NCBI RefSeq assembly: GCF_019683635.1
Contig: NZ_JADGIA010000022.1
Coordinates: 1 to 37,388, forward strand
Origin: Thermogemmatispora sp.
GTDB lineage: Bacteria; Chloroflexota; Ktedonobacteria; Ktedonobacterales; Ktedonobacteraceae
Reading direction: 5' to 3'
DNA: 37,388 bases
In this document: in pieces, positions 17,481-24,440 of the stretch
How positions within the stretch are numbered: the first letter of the stretch is position 1
Layout of the letters: each line of letters opens with the position of its first letter
Notes under the pieces: model-generated
The model's database searches: none
What the model was told of the DNA's origin: nothing
The model's input: only the letters and a program-made list of their open reading frames with translations
Made by a program: the position numbers and the translations under genes

Positions 17481-18587
17481 TCACTCCATCGCGGCTGCAT
17501 CACGCATCCACATTTCGGCGGGGTGGTCCTGCATAAAGCCAGCGCCACCCATGACCTGAATCGCATCCGTTGTGGCCGCCTGAGCCATTTTGACAGCCTG
17601 CCGTTGGGCGCTCTCTGCCTCGTGGATCAGCGTCTCATCGGCCTCGCCGCGATCCCACGAGCAAGCGGCACGCCAGGTAAGGAGGCGAGCAGCGTCGAGC
17701 TTCATAGCCATCTCGGCGATGATGAAGGCGATGCCCTGGTAAGAGACAATCGGGCGTCCGAAGGCGATGCGTTCGCGAGCGTAGGCCGAGCAATATTCGA
17801 AGGCGGCGCGCGCGGTGCCGCAGGCGATAGCGGCGCGCAGGATCTGATAGAGTGTCGCAGCGCGCACAACGCCGCTACTGCCTGCCTCACCAAGCAGAGC
17901 CTCGGCTGGCAGCTGAGCCTGGTTGAAGAGATAGGTGGCGCTGGGAGCAGCTTGCAACCCCAGCTTCTCCTCCTCGGCCTGAATGCTCAGTCCCTCCTGG
18001 GCGCCGGAAAGCACGAAGGCGCAGAGTTTGCCCTCGGGGCTCTCGCTCTCATGCTCGGATAGGCGTGCCAGGACCACGCGCAGATCAGCGCGCTGACCAT
18101 GCACAACGTCGCGCTTGGTGCCGTTAAGGAGATAGCCATCGCTGGTGCGACGTGCTTGCAAGTGGATATCTGCCAGAGTATAGCCACCGGTGCGCTCGGC
18201 GAACGCCAGGCTGCCGCGCTGCAAGTAGCCGCTGGTAGAATCGCCAAAGGTGGGCAGGTAGCGCTCCTGTTGCTCGCGGCTGCCTGCCAGCCAGACTGTG
18301 AGTGGCCCCATCAGGGAACCGACGATATTGAGCGCCAGCCCCGGGTCACCGTAGGCCAGCTCCTCGGCGATCAGGGTATAGGTTACCGCTTCCAGGGGGC
18401 CAGAGCCGCCATATTCCTCGGGAAAAGGAGTTGTCAGGCCAGTTTGGGCCAGAGTCAGCCGCAGCTCATTGGGGCTGTCATGTTCTGCCTCGGCCTTGCG
18501 GGCGTGGGGCCGCAGATGATCAAGGGCGATGCTCTGAGCGAGCTTGCGAATCTCCTCCTGCTCTTCGGTGGGGGCAAAATCGAGCAT
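17481..18587 (-). CDS. Acyl-CoA dehydrogenase paralogue, C-terminally short
   Basis: A 368-residue acyl-CoA dehydrogenase-fold protein, 3 bp after thiolase and 6 bp before the complete paralogue. It keeps the N-terminal helical domain (PFPEEYGGSG...EELAYGDPGLAL), a beta domain, and the C-terminal helical part (AYARERIAFGRPI...QVMGGAGFMQDHPAEMWMRDAAAME). It stops there, where relatives continue with about 20-25 residues including the YEGTxxIQ motif and its catalytic Glu. The loop equal to LTEPxxGSD is also altered (LAFAERTGGYTLADIH). Either it is a non-catalytic partner, as in alpha2beta2 acyl-CoA dehydrogenases known from steroid degradation, or it uses a Glu elsewhere. The heteromer idea is inference. 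Confidence 0.85.
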   Translation of the reverse strand: MLDFAPTEEQEEIRKLAQSIALDHLRPHARKAEAEHDSPNELRLTLAQTGLTTPFPEEYGGSGPLEAVTYTLIAEELAYGDPGLALNIVGSLMGPLTVWLAGSREQQERYLPTFGDSTSGYLQRGSLAFAERTGGYTLADIHLQARRTSDGYLLNGTKRDVVHGQRADLRVVLARLSEHESESPEGKLCAFVLSGAQEGLSIQAEEEKLGLQAAPSATYLFNQAQLPAEALLGEAGSSGVVRAATLYQILRAAIACGTARAAFEYCSAYARERIAFGRPIVSYQGIAFIIAEMAMKLDAARLLTWRAACSWDRGEADETLIHEAESAQRQAVKMAQAATTDAIQVMGGAGFMQDHPAEMWMRDAAAME

Positions 18588-18590
18588 AGG

Positions 18591-19754
18591 CTAGATCCTT
18601 TCAATGATCGTGGCTGTCGCCATGCCGTGACCGATGCACATGGTCTGTAGACCGTAGCGTCCGCCGCGGCGCTGCAGCTCGTGGACGAGCGTTGTCATCA
18701 GGCGAGCGCCGCTGGCGCCCAGGGGATGGCCCAGGGCGATGGCTCCGCCATTGACGTTGACACGGCTCATATCGGGGTCAAGCTCGCGGGCCCAGGCCAG
18801 CGGCACAGAAGCGAAGGCCTCGTTGATTTCTACGAGATCGATATCGGCCAGACGGAGCCCGGCCTTCTTGAGGACCTTCCGGGTAGCGGGAATGGGGCCA
18901 CTGAGCATCAGCACAGGATCGACGCCAGCTGTGGCCATCGCCACAATGCGCGCCAGGGGTTTGAGTCCCAACTCCTGGGCCTTGCTGTCGGACATCAAGA
19001 GGACAGCGGCAGCACCATCGCTGATCTGGCTGGAGTTACCCGCAGTAATGATCCCATCGGGCTTGAAGACGGTCTTAAGGGCGGCGAGCTGCTCTAGCGA
19101 AGTATTGGGGCGAATACCCTGGTCGCTGGTCATGACTTCGCGGCTGCCATCGGGCAGGGTCACCTCGATCGGCATAATCTCCGGCTTGAAGCGTCCTTCT
19201 GCCGTGGCGGCGGCTGCACGCCGATGGCTCTCTAACGAGAAGGCGTCGGCCTCTTCGCGGGTGATGTGCCACTTCTCTGCTACCAGCTCGGCAGAAATGC
19301 CCTGGGGTACCAACGGGTAGCGCGCGATGAGCTTCTCGCTGAAGCTGGCGCCAGCCTTGTCCGAACCCATTGGAACGCGGCTCATGCTCTCAACGCCAGC
19401 GGCGATGGCGACGTCGATAGTGCCGGAGATAATGGCCTGGGCGGCAAAATGAATAGCCTGTTCGCTGGAACCGCACATGCGATTCACACTGACACCGCAG
19501 GTCTCGACGGGAAAGTCGGCGATGAGGGGGGCGACCCGCCCTATGTTGAGGCCTTGCTCGCCGATCTGGGTCACGCAGCCCATGATCACATCCTCGACAA
19601 GCCCTTTCTCAACGCCGGCCCGGCGTACAACTTCGGCCAGAGTCATAGCGGCCAGCTCGTCGGGGCGGATGCCGGTGAGCTTCCCTCTGTCAGGCTTGCC
19701 GATGCCAATGGGGGTGCGAACCGCTGCAACAATGACAGCTTCCTGGTGCTTCAT
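18591..19754 (-). CDS. Acetyl-CoA C-acyltransferase (thiolase)
   Basis: Thiolase that cleaves 3-ketoacyl-CoA with CoA, the last step of beta-oxidation. The ATG at 19754 (MKHQEAVIVAAVRTPIG) is preferred to an upstream in-frame start because AAGGAG lies 8 bases before it; this gives 387 residues, normal for the family. The acyl-accepting Cys is C94 in NRMCGSS. The C-terminal region has GGAIALGHPLGASGAR with the catalytic His and TMCIGHGMATA with the second Cys; most relatives read CIGGGMG there. It is the first gene of an operon with two acyl-CoA dehydrogenases. No hydratase or 3-hydroxyacyl-CoA dehydrogenase is in the window, so the middle steps must be encoded elsewhere. Confidence 0.92.
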   Translation of the reverse strand: MKHQEAVIVAAVRTPIGIGKPDRGKLTGIRPDELAAMTLAEVVRRAGVEKGLVEDVIMGCVTQIGEQGLNIGRVAPLIADFPVETCGVSVNRMCGSSEQAIHFAAQAIISGTIDVAIAAGVESMSRVPMGSDKAGASFSEKLIARYPLVPQGISAELVAEKWHITREEADAFSLESHRRAAAATAEGRFKPEIMPIEVTLPDGSREVMTSDQGIRPNTSLEQLAALKTVFKPDGIITAGNSSQISDGAAAVLLMSDSKAQELGLKPLARIVAMATAGVDPVLMLSGPIPATRKVLKKAGLRLADIDLVEINEAFASVPLAWARELDPDMSRVNVNGGAIALGHPLGASGARLMTTLVHELQRRGGRYGLQTMCIGHGMATATIIERI

Positions 19755-20211
19755 GGTCCTTGCTCCTTTGCTTGCTGCCTCGTCTCTCGCCCGCTGCCCG
19801 CTCGCGGGGCAGTCGTCTCTGACGGCGGCAGTCGGGACAGACAATCACGCCTCCACTGGAGTTATTGTACGTGATCGGTGCGAATTTTTACTAGTAGCCA
19901 GCTAACAACAGACTGAACCCTGTTCGGGGTAGTTAGCCACCCAACAGAGCGGGGCAGGCGAGGAGCCGTGCGCGAGTGCTGGGTCTCTCTTGCTGGAAAG
20001 AAAGAGGATGGATAATAGACATGAAAGAAGCAGGGCACGTGTTCAGTATGGCATGGCTCTGCATCCTCCTCGGGTTCGGGACGGGAGAAGGATACAGAGC
20101 CGGTTTTGTCCTCCAGGTGAACCTCTGCCAGCAGGCAAGTCAGTGCTGACTTGTCTGCTCCGTTGAGAGCAGGTGCTCCTGCTGGGTCAGGAAGCCGCGA
20201 GTAAAGGCGGA
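19755..20211. other. Intergenic stretch with two inverted repeats
   Basis: No gene seen. GCTAAC (19901-19906) pairs with GTTAGC (19932-19937) about 150 bp upstream of the thiolase operon and could be part of its leader or an operator. GCAGGCAAGTCAG (20131-20143) pairs with 20146-20158 with one mismatch and lies just past the alcohol dehydrogenase stop, so it may help end that transcript, although no T tract follows. A minus-strand TACAAT near 19864-19869 is a possible -10 without a clear -35. Confidence 0.35.
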
Positions 20212-21318
20212 CTAGCTGAACTCGATCACGCCCCGAATGTTCCGCCCGGCGAGCAGATCGTCGTAGGCTTCATTGATCTGGTCCAGCTTGTAGGTTCGCG
20301 TCACCAGCTCATCGAGCTTGATCTTACCGCTCTCGTACATGCGCAGCAGCATAGGAATATCGTTGCGCGGCTGCGAATCGCCGAAGATGGTACCCATGAG
20401 GGTCTTCTGGTAGAGGACCATATTGAGCGGAGAGATGGGAATGGCCTGGGCCAGGAAAGGCGAGAGACCAGCCACTACCACGGTCCCATTCTTGGCGGTG
20501 GCGTTGAAGGCCTGGGCAATGGTCTCCGGTGTGGCGATCGCCTCGAAGGCATAGTCGACGCCGACGCCCCAGGTCAATTCCAGAGCCTTATTGACAGGGT
20601 CTTCCTGGCTGGAGTTGATAGTGTGGGTGGCGCCGAATTCTTTGGCCTTCTCCAGCTTGAAATCATGGATGTCAACGGCGATGATCATACGCGCCCCGGC
20701 GATAGCCGCTCCCTGCACAATGTTCATGCCGATGCCGCCGCAGCCAATGACCATCACGGTGCTGCCGGGGGTGACATGGGCCCGATGGATGACGGAGCCG
20801 ACTCCGGTGGGGACGCCACAGCTCACGAGCACGGCCCGGCTCAGGGGATAGTAATCGGCAATCTTGACCACCGACATGGCGGGCACAACGGTGTATTCGC
20901 TGAAGCTGCCGATGTAGCAGAACTGGCCAATATCGCCCTTTTCGCCGTGCATGCGAAAGGTGCCGTCCAGCAAAGGACCGCTCAGCGTGCCCGCCCCCTT
21001 GTCGCAGAGGTTGCTGTGCCCGGAGACGCAGGAGGGACAGCTGCCGCAGGCGGGAATGAAGCTCATGAGAACATGGTCGCCCGGCTTCAGGTCGCTGATG
21101 CCAGGACCGACCTGCTCGACGATGCCGGCCCCTTCATGTCCGAGAGCCATTGGTAAGTAGGCTGGCAGGTCTCCTTTGACCACGTGATAATCGGAATGGC
21201 AGACGCCAGCGGCTACCATGCGTACGAGCACTTCCTGCTCTTTGGGCGGGTCAAGTTCGATCTCTTCAACGCGGATGGGGGTACCAGGTTCGTAGATGAC
21301 GGCGGTTCTGGTTTTCAT
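20212..21318 (-). CDS. Zinc alcohol dehydrogenase, NDMA-dependent/mycofactocin type
   Basis: Medium-chain zinc dehydrogenase of 368 residues that oxidises an alcohol to an aldehyde. The ATG at 21318 (MKTRTAVIYEPG) has an AGAGAGGA box before it and removes a non-conserved 48-residue extension. Catalytic zinc ligands are C40 and H61 (with E62 in GHEGAG); structural zinc Cys are C91, C94, C97 and C105 in CGSCPSC...NLC. The nucleotide-binding loop reads GCGGIGMNIVQGAA. The phrases SFIPACGSCPSC, GHSNLCDKGAG and LLDGTFRMHG resemble the NDMA-dependent alcohol dehydrogenases that co-occur with mycofactocin genes and hold NAD tightly, and mft genes follow within 3 kb. I infer that it regenerates through mycofactocin; ordinary NAD use cannot be excluded. 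Confidence 0.85.
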   Translation of the reverse strand: MKTRTAVIYEPGTPIRVEEIELDPPKEQEVLVRMVAAGVCHSDYHVVKGDLPAYLPMALGHEGAGIVEQVGPGISDLKPGDHVLMSFIPACGSCPSCVSGHSNLCDKGAGTLSGPLLDGTFRMHGEKGDIGQFCYIGSFSEYTVVPAMSVVKIADYYPLSRAVLVSCGVPTGVGSVIHRAHVTPGSTVMVIGCGGIGMNIVQGAAIAGARMIIAVDIHDFKLEKAKEFGATHTINSSQEDPVNKALELTWGVGVDYAFEAIATPETIAQAFNATAKNGTVVVAGLSPFLAQAIPISPLNMVLYQKTLMGTIFGDSQPRNDIPMLLRMYESGKIKLDELVTRTYKLDQINEAYDDLLAGRNIRGVIEFS

Positions 21319-21416
21319 CGTTGAAGTCCTCTCTTCTCTTGCGAACGCTGAGAGCCCCGGGCCGACGCGGCGCCCGGACTGGCTGCCCAAGTCAGCGACA
21401 AATACAATCATCCATA

Positions 21417-21446
21417 AGTATACTGGAAAGGATGCTTGTTCTACAA
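21417..21446 (-). promoter_or_regulatory. Candidate promoter of alcohol dehydrogenase
   Basis: On the minus strand, TTGTAG (21441-21446), an 18-bp spacer and TATACT (21417-21422). The predicted start is about 90 bp before the ATG. In the rest of 21319-21749 I see a small CTTAC-TTTTT-GTAAG hairpin near 21580 and no gene. Confidence 0.4.
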
Positions 21447-21749
21447 TGTCACTCTGGGGCAATCAAATGGCCGCTCTTTGTCTACCCACAACAAAACCCG
21501 GCGATAAACCCCATGACAGGCTCGGTCTGCTAGCCTTGTGCCCTCCCTTTCCATGTTGTATACTATTGTGTTTCTCCCTTACTTTTTGTAAGCAAGGGAG
21601 AAGAGAAGGGCAGCCACGAGGGAGAGCATAGGGAAGGACCCTTTCTACGCACTGGTGATGGCCCCTGTTTAGACAGCTGGTTGTAGTAGTAGAGTCGGTC
21701 AGCAAGTAAAGGAGGGCACGGCGCAGCAGCTCAGGGCCGTGCAGCAGCG

Positions 21750-22718
21750 ATGAAAGAGCAGCAAGAGAACACCACTATCAATGCAGCAGATATGCTGCCC
21801 GCCACCACGCACATCGGCCTGGTTGCCCTGACGGTAGCCGATCTGGAGCGGGAACGGCGTTTCTACGAAGAGGTCCTTGGTTTTCAGCTGATTGGCCGAA
21901 GTGAGCGACAGATCTGGCTAGGAGCGGCTGATATGGAGGGCCAGGCAGAAGAGCCGACTATCAAGAAGCAGCCGCTGCTGCTCTTGATTGAGCAAGCTGA
22001 AGCGCCGCGACCACCGTCCTGGAGCACTGGCCTCTACCACTTCGCTATTCTGGTCCCCTCGCGACCAGCCTTGGCGCGCTCGCTGGCTCAACTAGCGGCC
22101 AGCCGCTACCCTCTCGGGGGCTATGCAGACCACCTTGTCAGTGAGGCTCTCTATCTCTCCGATCCTGAAGGCAACGGCATCGAAATCTATCGCGATCGTC
22201 CTCGCGAAACCTGGCACTGGCAAAACGGGCAGGTGGCGATGGCCACCGACCCCATTGATCTGCGGGCCATGCTCACTGAAGGGCAAGCAGAGCTAGAGAA
22301 GCAGCCCTGGCGGGGGTTGCCAGCGGGCACCACCATTGGTCATGTCCACCTGCGGGTGGCTGACCTGCGCCAGGCGGAGCACTTCTATCATCAACTACTC
22401 GGTCTGGCGGTTACTGCTCGCATGCCAGGAGCGCTCTTCGTCTCGGCGGGCGGCTATCATCATCATCTTGGCCTGAACACATGGGAGAGCCGTGGTGCGC
22501 CTGCACCACCTGAAGGTAGCCTTGGCTTGCGCCTCTTCTCTATCGAGTTGCCCACGCGGGCGGAGATCGAGAGGGTGGCTGAGCGCCTGGAAAGGGAACG
22601 TTGGCCGATCGAGCGCCACGGCGAGATCATTGCTGTGCGTGATCCCTGGCGTCATCTCGTGCTGCTCACACCCGAAGGGAAACGCCAGCCCGACAACCTG
22701 GAGGCCTGGCTGGCATAG
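21750..22718 (+). CDS. VOC-family protein, CatE-like (tandem glyoxalase/dioxygenase fold)
   Basis: A 322-residue protein with two pairs of vicinal-oxygen-chelate modules, similar in layout to extradiol dioxygenase-like CatE proteins. The N-terminal half has HIGLVALTVADLERERRFYEEVLGF, LYHFAILV and SDPEGNGIEIYRDRP, matching the usual His/His/Glu metal set. The C-terminal half has IGHVHLRVADLRQAEHFYHQLLGL, YHHHLGLNTW and RDPWRHLVLLTPEG; the last departs from the GNxxE pattern, so its third ligand is unclear. The ATG at 21750 has no strong ribosome site; a GGAGGG lies too far upstream. It is transcribed divergently from the alcohol dehydrogenase. Substrate is unknown. Confidence 0.8.
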   Translation: MKEQQENTTINAADMLPATTHIGLVALTVADLERERRFYEEVLGFQLIGRSERQIWLGAADMEGQAEEPTIKKQPLLLLIEQAEAPRPPSWSTGLYHFAILVPSRPALARSLAQLAASRYPLGGYADHLVSEALYLSDPEGNGIEIYRDRPRETWHWQNGQVAMATDPIDLRAMLTEGQAELEKQPWRGLPAGTTIGHVHLRVADLRQAEHFYHQLLGLAVTARMPGALFVSAGGYHHHLGLNTWESRGAPAPPEGSLGLRLFSIELPTRAEIERVAERLERERWPIERHGEIIAVRDPWRHLVLLTPEGKRQPDNLEAWLA

Positions 22719-23095
22719 CGGCGCTCTGCCTTGCCAGGTTTAGAAAGCCAGCGCGGTCTGCAGGGTCCCCTTACCCGCCCTCGCCGACGAACCTCGACCC
22801 AACACATGGTAGTGCACGCTGTACTGTACGAAGTACCCTTGTGCGCGGTCCAGGCGTGATAGTGCACAAGAGCCTGCCTTGGGGCTTGCAAGACTGCATG
22901 CAACGCTTCAGGCCGTTGCCCACCTTTGTGTTCGCTGCCGAAATTCGCTTGCTACCAGCTAAAAAGCTTTTACCCTGCAACCGCGCTGGTGGGTGCTTCG
23001 TCCCTAGCGCCTTTCTATCGCTGCGGGAGAAGCCTTGAAGCCAAAACAGATCGCTAAAGAAAAAGAAGGAGAAACAAAAGAAAGAGAGGATTGCT
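22719..23095. other. Intergenic stretch with a polypurine tract
   Basis: No gene seen between the convergent VOC and SDR genes. From about 23034 to 23092 the plus strand is strongly purine-rich (repeats of AAAG, GAAGG and GAGAGG), so the SDR transcript would run into a pyrimidine-rich tail after its stop. A CTTGTGC/GCACAAG repeat lies near 22838-22867. I assign no function. Confidence 0.3.
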
Positions 23096-23962
23096 CTAAC
23101 GAGTCAAATAACCGGCGTCAACGGGCAGAGCGCAGCCCGTTAAGTGTCGCGCCTCATCGGAAGCCAGCCAGAGCACGGCGGCGCTCACGTCCTCGGGCGG
23201 CAGCAGATTGCGATCGCTGAAGAGATTCATCTGATTCATCTGGCTGACCATATGTTCGTAAGTGGCTTGAGGGCCGGGGCCGCCGGCGAAGAGGTCGTAG
23301 AGGGCCTGGTTGAGGCACATCGTGGTGGCCACGCTGGTGGGGCAGACGGCATTGACATTAATATTGTAGGGGGCCAGCTCGCGAGCCAGCGTCTTCACCA
23401 GACCGATCACCCCGTGCTTGGCGGCCACGTAGTGGGCCAGGTGATCCATGCCTCTGAAGCTGGCCGTAGAGCCGATGCAGATGATTTTCCCCTGGCGCCG
23501 CTCCAGCATCTGAGGAATAGCCACCTTGCAGGTGATCCAGACGCCCTTGAGGTCGACGTTCATGGTCTCATCCCACTGCTCCTCTGTCATCTGCCAGCTC
23601 AGAGCGAAGGAATAGAGGCCGGCGTTGGCCACCACCACATCGATCGGTCCCAACTCCCGGCGAGCGCGTTCAGCCAGGGCCTCCATTGCTGGGAGATCAG
23701 TCACATCCACCTGAGCGGCAATCACCGGGCGTCCCAGGGCCTCAATCTCCCTGGCCACAGCAGCCAGCTCCTCGGGACTGGCCAGCGGATAAGGGACGCT
23801 GCGGTATTGGCGGCAGGCATCGCAGATCACCAGGCGTGCCCCTTCGCGGGCAAAAGCCAGAGCATGCGCGCGACCCTGGCCGCGCGCTGCACCGGTGATC
23901 AGAACGACGCGATCGGCAAAGCGCCCTCCAGCCGCCGGGCTAGTAGACTCCGCAGATGCCAT
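23096..23962 (-). CDS. Mycofactocin-coupled SDR oxidoreductase
   Basis: Short-chain dehydrogenase of 288 residues, likely oxidising a carbinol with tightly bound NAD that is recycled by mycofactocin. It shows the cofactor motif TGAARGQG (23-30), NAG, a Ser near 165, and Y178/K182 in HYVAAKHG. The insertion CDACRQYRSVPYPLASPEEL (about 47-66) after the second strand is the mark of mycofactocin-coupled SDRs. The ATG at 23962 is the only available start and sits inside the last codons of mftA, overlapping by 23 bp. This ties its translation to that of the precursor. GAGGA lies 11 bases before the ATG. The substrate is unknown. Confidence 0.9.
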   Translation of the reverse strand: MASAESTSPAAGGRFADRVVLITGAARGQGRAHALAFAREGARLVICDACRQYRSVPYPLASPEELAAVAREIEALGRPVIAAQVDVTDLPAMEALAERARRELGPIDVVVANAGLYSFALSWQMTEEQWDETMNVDLKGVWITCKVAIPQMLERRQGKIICIGSTASFRGMDHLAHYVAAKHGVIGLVKTLARELAPYNINVNAVCPTSVATTMCLNQALYDLFAGGPGPQATYEHMVSQMNQMNLFSDRNLLPPEDVSAAVLWLASDEARHLTGCALPVDAGYLTR

Positions 23963-24131
23963 CGATCGTGAAGTCCTCGATAATCAGCTCCTCTTCAAAC
24001 TCCTCCTCGGCCTCGGCTCCTGTGGTCTGCTCATCCACCAGCGAGGAGGGCAGCACTGGCTCTGTCTGACTGTAGGCAGACTGTTCTTCTGCTTCTGGGA
24101 AGTATCGGTCGTGCTCAAAGAGGAACTCCAT
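23940..24131 (-). CDS. mftA: Mycofactocin precursor peptide MftA
   Basis: Ribosomally made precursor of the redox cofactor mycofactocin. The last residues, FTIDGICGVY, match the invariant MftA tail, whose C-terminal Val-Tyr is modified by the radical SAM enzyme MftC and then released by MftE. At 63 residues it is about twice the length I know for actinobacterial MftA. The extra N-terminal part is very acidic (AEEEFEEELIIEDF). The ATG at 24131 has AAGGAG 11 bases upstream. The stop codon lies inside the SDR gene. mftB and mftC are found about 2.3 kb away on the other strand, with a penicillin-binding protein gene between. Confidence 0.93.
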   Translation of the reverse strand: MEFLFEHDRYFPEAEEQSAYSQTEPVLPSSLVDEQTTGAEAEEEFEEELIIEDFTIDGICGVY

Positions 24132-24257
24132 GCTTGCTATTGCTCCTTCTAGGGCTAGCCTGCTGAGGCGTCGCAGCCAGGGAAAGAGAAACGAAAGCTT
24201 GCAGGCACCTGGTAGCGGCCTCTCTTTCTCTTCTCGACTGGCTCATGCCGGTCTTAT

Positions 24258-24289
24258 TCAAGGATACCATCCTTGAGGGCGGCAGGCAA
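24258..24289 (-). promoter_or_regulatory. mftA promoter with palindromic operator over the -10
   Basis: On the minus strand, TTGCCT (24284-24289), a 17-bp spacer and TATCCT (24261-24266). The -10 lies within the inverted repeat TCAAGGAT-acc-ATCCTTGA (24258-24276), a natural place for a repressor. A TetR protein, MftR, controls mycofactocin genes elsewhere but no such gene is in this window. The leader would be about 125 nt. Confidence 0.5.
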
Positions 24290-24350
24290 GGCCAGGCAGG
24301 CTAGCGCAGACGGGGCCTGTCCGAGGAAGGCTCTCGGTCAGTGAAGAAAG

Positions 24351-24400
24351 AGGCTCCACACCAGGCCAGGAGCAACAGCATCCTGCCAGGCGCGGAGCCT
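24351..24400 (-). terminator. Hairpin after penicillin-binding protein gene
   Basis: AGGCTCC (24351-24357) pairs with GGAGCCT (24394-24400), with CAGGA/TCCTG nested inside. It lies about 40 bases past the stop of the minus-strand gene. No T tract, so a possible terminator only. Confidence 0.35.
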
Positions 24401-24440
24401 GACGCCATCAGCTACAAAGCCGGCAAGATCTAAGCCATGA

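Noticed and set aside
23034-23092. Polypurine tract as a recombination or triplex element
   Set aside because: It is a plain low-complexity tail after the SDR gene; nothing else supports a special function.
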